The position numbers and the translations under genes are program-made. A DNA stretch of 19,959 nt from SKVL01 sp051747785 (lineage in GTDB: Bacteria > Patescibacteriota > Minisyncoccia > Phycocordibacterales > CSBR16-193). The stretch lies in the NCBI GenBank assembly GCA_051747785.1, contig JBNJGN010000013.1:1-19959 (forward strand), read 5' to 3'. Under the pieces are notes generated by a model. That model was not told the DNA's origin and searched no databases. It saw nothing but the letters and a program-made list of their open reading frames with translations. This document shows, piece by piece, positions 6,874-14,586 of the stretch (position 1 is the first letter of the stretch; every line of letters starts with the position of its first letter).

Positions 6874-7299
6874 ATGGAAGAACAAAAAACAGATGATTCT
6901 CCGGAGAAGGATATTGCCGGCAAAAAGGTGATGTGGGTGGAAGATGACCCGGAGCTTAATAATATTATGCAAAGGTGGCTTTCCCGTTATGATGTAGATA
7001 TTGTTCATGCTACTAACGGTACTGACGCACTGGAGATGATAGGAAAAGAGAAGCCAGATATATTGCTTCTGGATATAATGCTACCGGATATTGATGGATT
7101 TTCTATTTTGGAAAAGATAAAAAATGAATCTACCTTAAAAGATATTCCGGTCATACTCTTTTCCAATTTGAGCCAAGAAGAGGATGTTAATAGAGGTTAT
7201 AAATTGGGCGCTTCCCGCTTTATCGTTAAATCAACAGTATTTTTGGAAAATTTGGCCGGAGAGATCAGAAATGTTTTAAGGGAAAATAATAAGATATAA
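6874..7299 (+). CDS. Single-domain response regulator (receiver only) 1
   Basis: A 141-residue protein with one CheY-type receiver domain (about 17-138) and an 18-residue charged N-terminal tail; there is no output domain. The acidic pocket is Asp24/Asp25 (WVEDD), the phospho-acceptor is Asp67 (LLLDIMLPD), the switch residue is Ser97 (LFSNLS) and the conserved Lys is Lys119. I chose ATG 6874. A longer reading from TTG 6820 would run through the likely promoter and adds a residue stretch unlike other receivers. It is closely similar to the receiver at 10349-10732 (both have WVEDD, IPVI-FSNLSQEE and VKS), so the two are probably paralogs. It is the first gene of the island between uvrB and uvrA. 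Confidence 0.88.
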   Translation: MEEQKTDDSPEKDIAGKKVMWVEDDPELNNIMQRWLSRYDVDIVHATNGTDALEMIGKEKPDILLLDIMLPDIDGFSILEKIKNESTLKDIPVILFSNLSQEEDVNRGYKLGASRFIVKSTVFLENLAGEIRNVLRENNKI

Positions 7300-7320
7300 A
7301 GAATTGAAGTTTCTGTTACT

Positions 7321-8505
7321 ATGTCTTTGAATATCGGTATAGGTTTTTCAGACGGAAGTGATGCTCACGCCGTTGGTGTTAATGCTTGTCAGGACGCTTT
7401 TAGAAAGATAAAAGGAAGTCATCCTTTGTTTGGGATGGTCTTTGTTTCCAGTAACTATGATCATAAAAAAGCAATTGACGGTATCCAGTCGGTATTAAAA
7501 GGAGTTCCGATTCTGGGGTCTTCTTCGGCGGAAGGTATTGTGTGTGGATCGGCTAATACGAAAAGGTCAATAATTGTTATTCTGATAAGCGGGAAGGATG
7601 TCTTCTTTTCCTCTTCTCTTAAGGGTCTAGGTTCTGAAATAAAAAAAGAGGAGAAAAAGATCGGCGAGAAACTTACCCGCGAACTGGGAGGTAAACCTGA
7701 TCTCTCTTTTATGTTCACGGATGTGCTCTCCGGTGTTGAGCAACACAAGCTGGTTAACAGTTTGTACCACTCCACCGGTGCCCCTGTTTTTGGAGGTGGA
7801 TCTGCAGATGGATTGCAATTTAAAAGAACCTTTCAGTATTTTAAGAATAAGGTTGAGACCAACAGTGCAATATTTGGCTCTTTGAAGGGGGATTTCAGTT
7901 ATGGAATAGGGATGGACCATGGAATGTTGCCTGCAGGTATACCCAGAAGTGTTACAAAATCAAAAGGAGTTAGTGTTTACCACATTAATGGAAAACCAGC
8001 CGTAACAATGTATGGAGAATATTTCGGTTATAAAGATCTGCAACGTTTTACCGCTGAACCATTAGCCAAGATGTCAGTTTCCTACCCCTTGGGTTTTAGG
8101 TGGGACATTATTGAAGATGAACATATTACCATCAGAGCACCTCTGTTTCTAAGAAGTGACGGTTCTTTGATCTGTACTGATCATATACCTGAGGGAAGTA
8201 ATGTTCAGCTGATGATAGGGGACAAAGAAGAAGCGCAAAAGAGCGTAAGGAGAGCGGCTAAGAAGGCACAAGCTATGCTGGGAGAGGATGTGGAAGCTTC
8301 GGTGGCGATTTTGGTAAGTAGTGCGGGCCGAAAGTATCTATATGGAAATAGTATGGATGATGAGATAAAAGATATAAGAAGTGTAGTGGGGAATGTTCAG
8401 ATTGTCGGTTTTTATAGTTATGGAAGTATATGCGCTTCCGAAGACAGTTTAAGCGAGCACTCTGTTTTTCAGGATAACTCTGTAGCTATCTGTTTGCTAA
8501 AATAA
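7321..8505 (+). CDS. FIST-domain sensory protein (FIST_N + FIST_C)
   Basis: A 394-residue soluble protein made only of FIST_N (about 20-205) and FIST_C (about 215-375). Typical features are a beta-strand followed by a Gly/Ser-rich loop in GVPILGSSSAEGI (67-79), then GAPVFGGGSADGLQF (about 154-168). The second half contains YFGY-DLQRFTAEPLAKM, SYPLGFRWD and the C-terminal VQIVGFYSYGSICASED. FIST stands for 'F-box and intracellular signal transduction'. The bacterial domain is regarded as a small-ligand sensor, often linked to kinases, cyclases or chemotaxis receptors, and proposed to bind amino acids. There is no membrane segment, so it is cytoplasmic. It lies 21 bases after receiver 1, and its stop is one base before the kinase ATG. 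It is therefore probably the detached sensor of that kinase (inference). Confidence 0.85.
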   Translation: MSLNIGIGFSDGSDAHAVGVNACQDAFRKIKGSHPLFGMVFVSSNYDHKKAIDGIQSVLKGVPILGSSSAEGIVCGSANTKRSIIVILISGKDVFFSSSLKGLGSEIKKEEKKIGEKLTRELGGKPDLSFMFTDVLSGVEQHKLVNSLYHSTGAPVFGGGSADGLQFKRTFQYFKNKVETNSAIFGSLKGDFSYGIGMDHGMLPAGIPRSVTKSKGVSVYHINGKPAVTMYGEYFGYKDLQRFTAEPLAKMSVSYPLGFRWDIIEDEHITIRAPLFLRSDGSLICTDHIPEGSNVQLMIGDKEEAQKSVRRAAKKAQAMLGEDVEASVAILVSSAGRKYLYGNSMDDEIKDIRSVVGNVQIVGFYSYGSICASEDSLSEHSVFQDNSVAICLLK

Positions 8506-8506
8506 T

Positions 8507-9526
8507 ATGAAAAAACTGGACAAAAATTCTGCCCTTTTTCAGGTAACTACGTCTTTTTTGGTTCTGTATTTGGCTACCGTAGTGGTTATTTTTATACCTG
8601 ATTTTGAGTACGATATTATAAGATTTGCTCTTCTGAGTTCTCTTTTTATCATATCCTTTCTTTTTCAGTTCTATATTCTTGAAACTCAGGTGATAAGTGA
8701 GAGAAGAAGGAAAGAGCAACTGAAAGCACTTCTTAGCGAGCAGGATAGGACAGCCAGAATGCTTATTAGGCGTGATCGGGCTCTTTCGCAACTCAACGAA
8801 CATTTAAGGGAGATAGATGAACTGAAATCGGAATTCGTCTCGGTTGCCGCTCATCAGATGAGGACTCCGCTGTCCGGAATAAAATGGAGTCTTGATATGC
8901 TTGCCAGAGAGCAAGCGGGCTCTGTAAATGCCAAACAGAAAAGGATGCTCTTAAAAAGCTATGAGAGCAATGAGAGAATGATCCTTCTGGTTAATAACCT
9001 TTTAAACACGGATAGGATAGAGTCGGGTAGAACTGATCTGGAAATGAGAAAAGTAAATTTGAAAGATATAGTTAATAATCTTATCTATTATATAAAACCT
9101 CAAGCCAGATCAAAGGGGGTGGAGGTTAATATATCCAGCGACACGGATCTTCCTCATGTTGAAGCTGATCCGGAGAAGATCAGGGATGCTGTTCAGAATA
9201 TTCTTGAAAATGCTGTTAAGTATACTGAAGAGGAGGGGGGTATTGATATTGATGTTCACTGTGAAAAAGGCAGGGTTCTTTTGAGTATAAGTGACGATGG
9301 TATAGGGATTCCCGAAGAGAGTAAAAAGGATGTTTTCACAAAGTTTCACCGTGGAGAGAATGCCGTTAAGATGAGGACCGAAGGAAGCGGTTTGGGTCTG
9401 TTTGTGAGTAAGGAGATCGTAGAGAAGCATGATGGTACTATTTGGTTTGAAAGCGAAGAAGGGAAGGGTACGACATTTTATATTTCCATACCCGTAGCCG
9501 ATAGTTTAAAGGGTTTTAAAAAATAG
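8507..9526 (+). CDS. Membrane sensor-type histidine kinase without a sensor domain
   Basis: A 339-residue kinase. Two membrane spans (about 12-30 and 37-57) are joined by a loop of only about six residues, so there is no extracytoplasmic sensing domain. A coiled-coil linker (60-108) follows. The HisKA domain has FVSVAAHQMRTPLSGIKW with phospho-acceptor His116. The HATPase domain has the N-box NILENAVKYT (231-240, Asn235), G1 box DDGIGIP (263-269), F-box FTKFHRG and G2 box GSGLGLF (293-299). All catalytic motifs are intact. It starts one base after the FIST gene stop, implying coupled translation, and is followed by a double receiver. The linker is a likely input point for the cytoplasmic FIST protein. 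Confidence 0.93.
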   Translation: MKKLDKNSALFQVTTSFLVLYLATVVVIFIPDFEYDIIRFALLSSLFIISFLFQFYILETQVISERRRKEQLKALLSEQDRTARMLIRRDRALSQLNEHLREIDELKSEFVSVAAHQMRTPLSGIKWSLDMLAREQAGSVNAKQKRMLLKSYESNERMILLVNNLLNTDRIESGRTDLEMRKVNLKDIVNNLIYYIKPQARSKGVEVNISSDTDLPHVEADPEKIRDAVQNILENAVKYTEEEGGIDIDVHCEKGRVLLSISDDGIGIPEESKKDVFTKFHRGENAVKMRTEGSGLGLFVSKEIVEKHDGTIWFESEEGKGTTFYISIPVADSLKGFKK

Positions 9527-9548
9527 CTTAATATAGTAATATATTCAT

Positions 9549-10331
9549 ATGTCTAAAAAGGTACTGGTAATTGAAGACGACTCCTTTTTCGCTGATGTTT
9601 TAAAAAATAAACTAGAATCAAAAGGATTCGAGGTTGAGTGTTCCATGGATGGTTTGGAGGGTTTTAATAAAATAAAGGATTATAAACCTGATATTGTTCT
9701 TCTTGATATACTTTTACCCAGTATGAATGGCTATGAAATATTGGAGAATAAAAAAGAAGATGAGTCCGTAAAAGATATCCCTGTTATTGTTATATCTAAT
9801 TCCGGACAGCCGGTTGAAATAGAACGAGTTCTTGAGCTCGGGGCCGATGATTATCTCATAAAAGCTCAGTTCGGTCCCAATGAGGTTATGGATAAAGTTT
9901 TCTCTTCATTAGGGGAGTCAGCGGAGGAAGAAGGTGGCGAACTTCCTTCCATTAAAGGTAAGAAGGTCGTTATCGTGGAGGATGATGAATTCCTAAGTGA
10001 GCTTTTGATAGAGAAGTTTAATATGGAAAAGGCCGAGATAACTCATGTAACAAATGGTGATGAGCTGTGGTCGTCTTTGGAAAATGTTGATCCTGATATA
10101 ATTCTTTTGGACATTGTTCTGCCAAGAATGGATGGGTATGAGATACTGGATTCCATTAAGAATAACGAGAAAACCAAGAATGTTCCGGTTATAATGCTTT
10201 CAAATTTAGGTCAGAACAGTGACATCAAAAAAGGAAAAGAAAAAGGAGCTGAGAAATTTTTGGTCAAAGCTCTATTTTCTCTTGATCAGATAGTCAGCGA
10301 AGTTAAGAAAACACTTAAAGCAGTGAATTAA
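9549..10331 (+). CDS. Tandem double-receiver response regulator
   Basis: A 260-residue protein with two complete receivers joined by a short acidic/Gly linker (about 122-136). Receiver A has Asp10/Asp11, phospho-acceptor Asp53, switch Ser83 and Lys105. Receiver B has Asp145/Asp146, phospho-acceptor Asp188, a Ser-Asn-Leu-Gly switch and a Lys in FLVKAL. No DNA-binding, enzymatic or HPt domain is present. Both receivers look phosphorylatable. The gene lies 22 bases after the kinase gene and 17 before the next receiver, so it is probably in the same transcript. A double receiver without output could buffer or relay phosphate, or present two binding faces to a target protein. This is inference from architecture. 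Confidence 0.9.
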   Translation: MSKKVLVIEDDSFFADVLKNKLESKGFEVECSMDGLEGFNKIKDYKPDIVLLDILLPSMNGYEILENKKEDESVKDIPVIVISNSGQPVEIERVLELGADDYLIKAQFGPNEVMDKVFSSLGESAEEEGGELPSIKGKKVVIVEDDEFLSELLIEKFNMEKAEITHVTNGDELWSSLENVDPDIILLDIVLPRMDGYEILDSIKNNEKTKNVPVIMLSNLGQNSDIKKGKEKGAEKFLVKALFSLDQIVSEVKKTLKAVN

Positions 10332-10348
10332 AAGTTAAGTATTTAGTT

Positions 10349-10732
10349 ATGACTAATAATTTGGAAGGGAAAACAATTTTGTGGGTTGAAGATGATAATT
10401 TCTTGGGCAGTATAATAAGTAGAAGGTTAAAAAAGGATGAAGCAGAAGTTATTCATGCTAATACCGGTGCCAAAGCGCTTGAAGTGCTCGATGAGAACAC
10501 CCCGCACCTTGTGCTGCTGGACGTTCTTCTTCCTGATAAGGATGGCTTTGAGGTTTTGGAGTTCATAAAGTCTGAAGATAGGCTAAAAGATATTCCGGTT
10601 ATCATGTTCTCTAATTTAAGCCAGGAGGAAAATATAGAGAAAAGTAAAGAAATGGGTGCCTTGGATTTTTATGTAAAGTCCAATGTATCTCCTGATCAGA
10701 TAGCTGAAAAGGCCAAGGAGGTTCTCTCCTGA
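10349..10732 (+). CDS. Single-domain response regulator (receiver only) 2
   Basis: A 127-residue receiver without output domain. The acidic pair is Asp15/Asp16 (WVEDD), the phospho-acceptor is Asp58 (LLDVLLPDKDGFE), the switch is FSNLSQEE and the conserved Lys is in YVKS. It is clearly the closest relative in the window of the receiver at 6874-7299, sharing the WVEDD start and the IPVIxFSNLSQEE block, so the pair brackets the FIST/kinase genes. It is the last gene of the island. The following uvrA has its own promoter. Confidence 0.9.
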   Translation: MTNNLEGKTILWVEDDNFLGSIISRRLKKDEAEVIHANTGAKALEVLDENTPHLVLLDVLLPDKDGFEVLEFIKSEDRLKDIPVIMFSNLSQEENIEKSKEMGALDFYVKSNVSPDQIAEKAKEVLS

Positions 10733-10794
10733 TCCAGATAACATATTTCCTAATTTTTTATGAGGCAAGAAGACTGTGCTAAGAGTTTTTTCTG

Positions 10795-10803
10795 TGGTAT
10801 AAT
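10795..10803 (+). promoter_or_regulatory. Extended -10 promoter of uvrA
   Basis: TGGTATAAT (TG-n-TATAAT) lies 10 bases before ATG 10814. A start site 6-7 bases after the box falls about 4 bases from the ATG, so the uvrA mRNA should be nearly leaderless. The -35 region (around 10775) is weak, as is common with extended -10 promoters. The position also argues against the longer reading of uvrA from 10760, whose start codon would lie upstream of this promoter. Confidence 0.65.
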
Positions 10804-10813
10804 TTGCGACTCT

Positions 10814-13432
10814 ATGATCGAAAATGAAAAAAGTAAAAATACTTCTAAAGAAGAAAGAAAAGAAGCAATAGAAGTAGTTAAAGCTCGTACTCATAATTTG
10901 CGGGATCTTTCTGTTTCTATACCTAGAAATGTTATGACCGTTTTTACAGGACTGTCAGGTTCAGGTAAGTCTTCTTTGGCTTTTGATACCATTTTCGCCG
11001 AAGGCCAGAGAAGATACATAGAGTCTCTTTCCGCTTATGCCAGACAGTTTTTAAAGCAGATGCAAAAACCGGATGTTGACGAGATAAGGGGGCTATCTCC
11101 TGCAATATCAATAGACCAAAAATCACGTTCTAATAATCCCCGTTCAACCGTGGCGACTGTTACGGAGATATATGACTACTTTCGCATTCTATTTGCCAGG
11201 ATAGGAAGACCTCACTGCCTAGAGTGCGGAAGAGAAATACAGAAATTATCTAATGAAGAGATAAAGGAGACTGTGCTAAAAAAAGTAAATAACTATCTTT
11301 CATCCGGTGCATCTTCTGATATCTCTTCCGTTAACGTCTATGCTCCTGTGGTCAGAGGAAGAAAGGGTGAGTACTATCAGATGTTGTATGATCTTTTAAA
11401 AAAAGGATATGAAGAAGTTAGAGTTAATGGTGAGAATAAAAGCTTGAGAGAGAAAATGATTATTTCCAGGAATAAGCGTCATGACATAGATGTTTTAGTT
11501 GACGAAATTGAGATCGCGGAATTCTCGGCGGATAAAGGTGCTACGGAAGAGAGATTTGGTGAAGATCTGGAAGTGGCCTTAAACGAAGCTGAGGGTTTGG
11601 TTCGGGTGATCCTTTCTGATAAGGAGGGCGGTAAAAAAGAAGAGTTCCTTCTCTCTTCCGAGTACTCTTGCCCGTATGATGGTTATTCTTATCCCGAGAT
11701 AGAGCCGAGACTTTTTTCTTTCAATTCTCCTTACGGAGCATGTCCCAGGTGTAAAGGTACCGGTTCCAAGTACTTTTTCAGTAAAACAAAGTGCCCTGAA
11801 TGTAATGGAGCTAGATTGAGACCAGAAGCGTTGAATGTTTTTGTGGGGGATAAAAATATTGCGGAGGTAACTGGCTTTTCTATCAAGAACTGCATGGAAT
11901 TTTTTACTAATTTAAAACTTTCTGAAAGGGAAAAAGAGATATCCCGGGTTGTTATAAAAGAAATAATGTCTCGTCTGGAGTTTATGAATAATGTCGGTAT
12001 TGAGTATCTGACCCTGGATAGAAACGCCGGCACGATCTCTGGTGGTGAAGCTCAGAGAATAAGGCTTGCTTCTCAGCTTGGCGCCGGATTAGTCGGAGCG
12101 CTTTATGTTTTAGATGAGCCGACTATAGGTCTCCATCCTCGTGACAATGACAGGTTGGTAAGAACCTTACATCGCTTACGTGATCTAGGTAACACTATAA
12201 TTGTTGTTGAGCACGATGAAGAAACGATATTCTCTTCCGATTATTTAGTTGATATAGGGCCTGGACCCGGTATTCATGGAGGGGAGGTGGTTGTTGACGG
12301 CTATTTGGATGAACTTCTCTCTAAAGATTTTACTCATAATTCTCTAACTCTTGAGTATCTTCGCGAGGAAAAGCAAATACCGCTTCCTGATTTTAGAAGG
12401 AATAATCCTGCAGGAAAGATAGTTATAAGGGGAGGCAATGTTTTCAATATAAAAAATATGAATGTAGAACTACCACTTGGGCGTTTTTGTGTGGTTACGG
12501 GGGTATCCGGATCGGGTAAATCCTCTTTTGTGTATGAAATACTTCATAGAAATCTAAAGGCTCGACTAAATAAGCGTTATAGGTCTCCCGAAATATATAA
12601 CTGTGATAAATTTTCCGGTACGGAGTATCTAAGTAGAGAGATATCAATAGATCAGTCTGCCATAGGGAGAACACCGCGTTCAAATCCAGCTACTTATACT
12701 GGTGCTTTTACATTTATAAGAGAGCTTTTTGCTGAGACGGCCGAGGCAAGGATAAGGGGATGGAAACCTGGACGTTTTTCTTTTAATGTAAAAGGCGGAC
12801 GCTGTGAGACATGTAAAGGAAAAGGCGTGATAGAGGTGGAGATGCATTTCTTGCCCACAGTTTATGTTCCTTGCGATGTTTGTAGAGGGAAAAGATTTAC
12901 GAAAGAAACACTTGAAGTGAAGTATAAAGATAAAAGTATATATGAAGTTCTTGAGATGACCGTTGAAGAGGCCCTAGGGTTCTTTGAAGACATTCCTGCT
13001 ATATATGATAGACTAAAGACCTTGGATGATGTTGGGTTGGGATACTTAAAACTTGGGCAGTCTGCTACTACTCTGTCCGGAGGAGAGGCTCAAAGAGTTA
13101 AAATTTCCTCGGAACTTTTCAGACAGCATATACAAAAGACTATCTATATTTTGGATGAACCGACCATAGGACTTCACTATGAAGATGTTGCTCAGCTTAT
13201 AAAAGTATTGCAAAGGCTAGTAGATAAGGGGAATACTGTTGTGATAATAGAGCACAATTTGGATCTTATAAAATCCGCAGATTATGTTATAGATATAGGC
13301 CCAGACGGAGGAGACAGAGGAGGTAAGATCGTGGCTAAGGGAACTCCTGAACAGGTGGCACAAAATAAAGATTCTTACACTGGACGTTATCTTAAACCCA
13401 AATTAAAAATAAAAAAGAAGAAAGATAAATAG
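10814..13432 (+). CDS. uvrA: Excinuclease ABC subunit A
   Basis: An 872-residue damage-recognition ATPase of nucleotide excision repair with two ABC modules, shorter than the usual 940. Module 1: Walker A GLSGSGKSS (46-54), signature ISGGEAQR, Walker B LYVLDEPTIGLHP. Module 2: Walker A GVSGSGKSS, signature LSGGEAQR, Walker B IYILDEPTIGLH. The C-terminal zinc finger (CETC ... CDVC) is complete. The insertion-domain zinc module has Cys286, Cys310 and Cys313, but the fourth ligand position is Asp289 (CPYD in place of CPxC). ATG 10814 is chosen because an extended -10 box lies 10 bases upstream. A longer reading from 10760 would start upstream of that promoter. It follows the receiver island and ends at a strong terminator. 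Confidence 0.97.
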   Translation: MIENEKSKNTSKEERKEAIEVVKARTHNLRDLSVSIPRNVMTVFTGLSGSGKSSLAFDTIFAEGQRRYIESLSAYARQFLKQMQKPDVDEIRGLSPAISIDQKSRSNNPRSTVATVTEIYDYFRILFARIGRPHCLECGREIQKLSNEEIKETVLKKVNNYLSSGASSDISSVNVYAPVVRGRKGEYYQMLYDLLKKGYEEVRVNGENKSLREKMIISRNKRHDIDVLVDEIEIAEFSADKGATEERFGEDLEVALNEAEGLVRVILSDKEGGKKEEFLLSSEYSCPYDGYSYPEIEPRLFSFNSPYGACPRCKGTGSKYFFSKTKCPECNGARLRPEALNVFVGDKNIAEVTGFSIKNCMEFFTNLKLSEREKEISRVVIKEIMSRLEFMNNVGIEYLTLDRNAGTISGGEAQRIRLASQLGAGLVGALYVLDEPTIGLHPRDNDRLVRTLHRLRDLGNTIIVVEHDEETIFSSDYLVDIGPGPGIHGGEVVVDGYLDELLSKDFTHNSLTLEYLREEKQIPLPDFRRNNPAGKIVIRGGNVFNIKNMNVELPLGRFCVVTGVSGSGKSSFVYEILHRNLKARLNKRYRSPEIYNCDKFSGTEYLSREISIDQSAIGRTPRSNPATYTGAFTFIRELFAETAEARIRGWKPGRFSFNVKGGRCETCKGKGVIEVEMHFLPTVYVPCDVCRGKRFTKETLEVKYKDKSIYEVLEMTVEEALGFFEDIPAIYDRLKTLDDVGLGYLKLGQSATTLSGGEAQRVKISSELFRQHIQKTIYILDEPTIGLHYEDVAQLIKVLQRLVDKGNTVVIIEHNLDLIKSADYVIDIGPDGGDRGGKIVAKGTPEQVAQNKDSYTGRYLKPKLKIKKKKDK

Positions 13433-13450
13433 TATTTTTTAAAAAAACGA

Positions 13451-13480
13451 AAACCCCGCTCTTTTAAAAGAGCGGGGTTT
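13451..13480. terminator. Perfect 30-bp palindrome, bidirectional terminator between uvrA and csp
   Basis: AAACCCCGCTCTTTT followed directly by AAAAGAGCGGGGTTT, a perfect 15+15 palindrome. A T run continues to 13484 on the plus strand, and an A-rich stretch before 13451 gives a T run on the minus strand. It sits between the convergent uvrA and cold-shock genes and should stop transcription both ways. Confidence 0.92.
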
Positions 13481-13492
13481 TTTTGAGAAAGC

Positions 13493-13696
13493 TTACGAAA
13501 GACTTATATTGACCGCTTCCGGTCCTTTCATTCCTTCACCTAATTCAAAAGTTACTTCTTGGCCTTCTTTTAGGCTATTGAAGTCAACACTTTCGTCAAG
13601 GTTATTGGAATGGAAAAATATGTCTTTGTTCTCACCTTCGCGTTTGATGAAGCCGTAGCCTTTGTCCATCAAGCGAGCGATAACACCTTGTTCCAT
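13493..13696 (-). CDS. Cold-shock-domain protein (CspA family)
   Basis: A 67-residue single cold-shock domain, the normal length for the family. RNP1 is present as KGYGFIKRE (12-20) and RNP2 as DIFFHSNNL (25-33). The closing half has GQEVTFELGEGMKGPEAVNI, as in CspA-type proteins. It binds single-stranded RNA and DNA and is expected to act as an RNA chaperone. The N-terminus reads MEQGVIARL, where most relatives have MxxGxVKWF, so the first aromatic strand is modified. It has its own promoter and a leader of about 90 nt on the minus strand. Confidence 0.93.
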   Translation of the reverse strand: MEQGVIARLMDKGYGFIKREGENKDIFFHSNNLDESVDFNSLKEGQEVTFELGEGMKGPEAVNISLS

Positions 13697-13793
13697 TATT
13701 TTTTCTACTACTCTTATAAATTATCAAATAATGACTGTCATCGAAGCAAAGAATTGACCTTTTCTCCCTTTCGATAGCTATTTGATTAATTAA

Positions 13794-13821
13794 AGTATAC
13801 TATCTTTTTCTTATAAGTCAA
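13794..13821 (-). promoter_or_regulatory. Promoter of the cold-shock gene
   Basis: On the minus strand, TTGACT (13821-13816), 16 bases, then TATACT (13799-13794). The start site should be near 13787, giving a leader of about 90 nt before the ATG at 13696. The -35 hexamer contains the TGA stop codon of the upstream PHP gene. Confidence 0.65.
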
Positions 13822-14555
13822 TTATTTTTAACTCTTTCGGTATAAGAATTTGAGCGTTTTCCTTTTTTAAAGTGAAATGAACCGTAAGTGAAAATCATTT
13901 CCTTTAATAATTTCTTGGGTCTGGTGACGTTCTTGAATGATCTTTTGCGTATGGCGTTGAATACATCTTCCGGTGTTTTGTTTTTAGCTTCAATAAGGCA
14001 GTAATCGGTATCCAGGAAATCAAAAAAGTGCGTATCTGAAGTAGCTACTAAAGGTAAATTTTTCTCTTTAGCGAACTGCTGTGCCGGTAGGTTCTTGTTA
14101 ATGATTTTACTGTAGAACCAGGAGTGCTCTACTGCGTCAAAAAGGTGTGAGTATTTATAGGTATATTTCATTAAACTCTGTTGCTTTGGAAAATAAGGAA
14201 AGAAAGGATGAGGGGCAAGAACAAAAATGTGCGGATTGTTTTTTTTGTATTTCTCCAGATCTTTGAATGTTCTTATTCTTTCGGCGTCTTTGTCGCAATT
14301 AAGTATTATTAGATGACGGTTTTCATTTTCTTTTTCTCCGATATTGGCCTCTATTCCTGACAACATAAGAACACCCTTGGATTCGGCGTATTCTATGTGA
14401 TCTCCATTAAGAGCATACTTGCCGTGACAGGTTAGTGCCAGAACATGGAAGCCTAGATCGGCCGCCTTTTCTATGCCCTCAAAGACGTCGTACTCTATAT
14501 TTTGATGTTCAGGGTCTGTGTTAGCGTGGAAGTGAAGGTTCGTTTTTAAAAGCAT
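13818..14555 (-). CDS. PHP-domain metal-dependent phosphoesterase
   Basis: A 245-residue PHP-family protein. The metal-ligand motifs occur in the family order: NLHFHAN (His8, His10), LTCHGKYAL (His44), SGIEAN (Glu69), RHLIIL (His81), APHPF (His116), DAVEHSWF and ATSDTHFF (Asp174, His176). Such stand-alone PHP enzymes hydrolyse phosphate esters using two or three metal ions. Known relatives act on histidinol phosphate, nucleotides or as the polymerase-associated domain, and I cannot assign a substrate. Residues 205-245 form a Lys-rich, non-conserved tail. The gene follows a decayed reading frame and lies upstream of csp on the same strand. Confidence 0.88.
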   Translation of the reverse strand: MLLKTNLHFHANTDPEHQNIEYDVFEGIEKAADLGFHVLALTCHGKYALNGDHIEYAESKGVLMLSGIEANIGEKENENRHLIILNCDKDAERIRTFKDLEKYKKNNPHIFVLAPHPFFPYFPKQQSLMKYTYKYSHLFDAVEHSWFYSKIINKNLPAQQFAKEKNLPLVATSDTHFFDFLDTDYCLIEAKNKTPEDVFNAIRKRSFKNVTRPKKLLKEMIFTYGSFHFKKGKRSNSYTERVKNN

Positions 14556-14586
14556 TGTCTAAGTTTATCCATTGATGGCTTTTTAT

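Noticed and set aside
10760..10813. An 18-residue longer UvrA starting at ATG 10760.
   Set aside because: An extended -10 box lies inside the extension, 10 bases before ATG 10814, and the added residues do not resemble UvrA N-termini.
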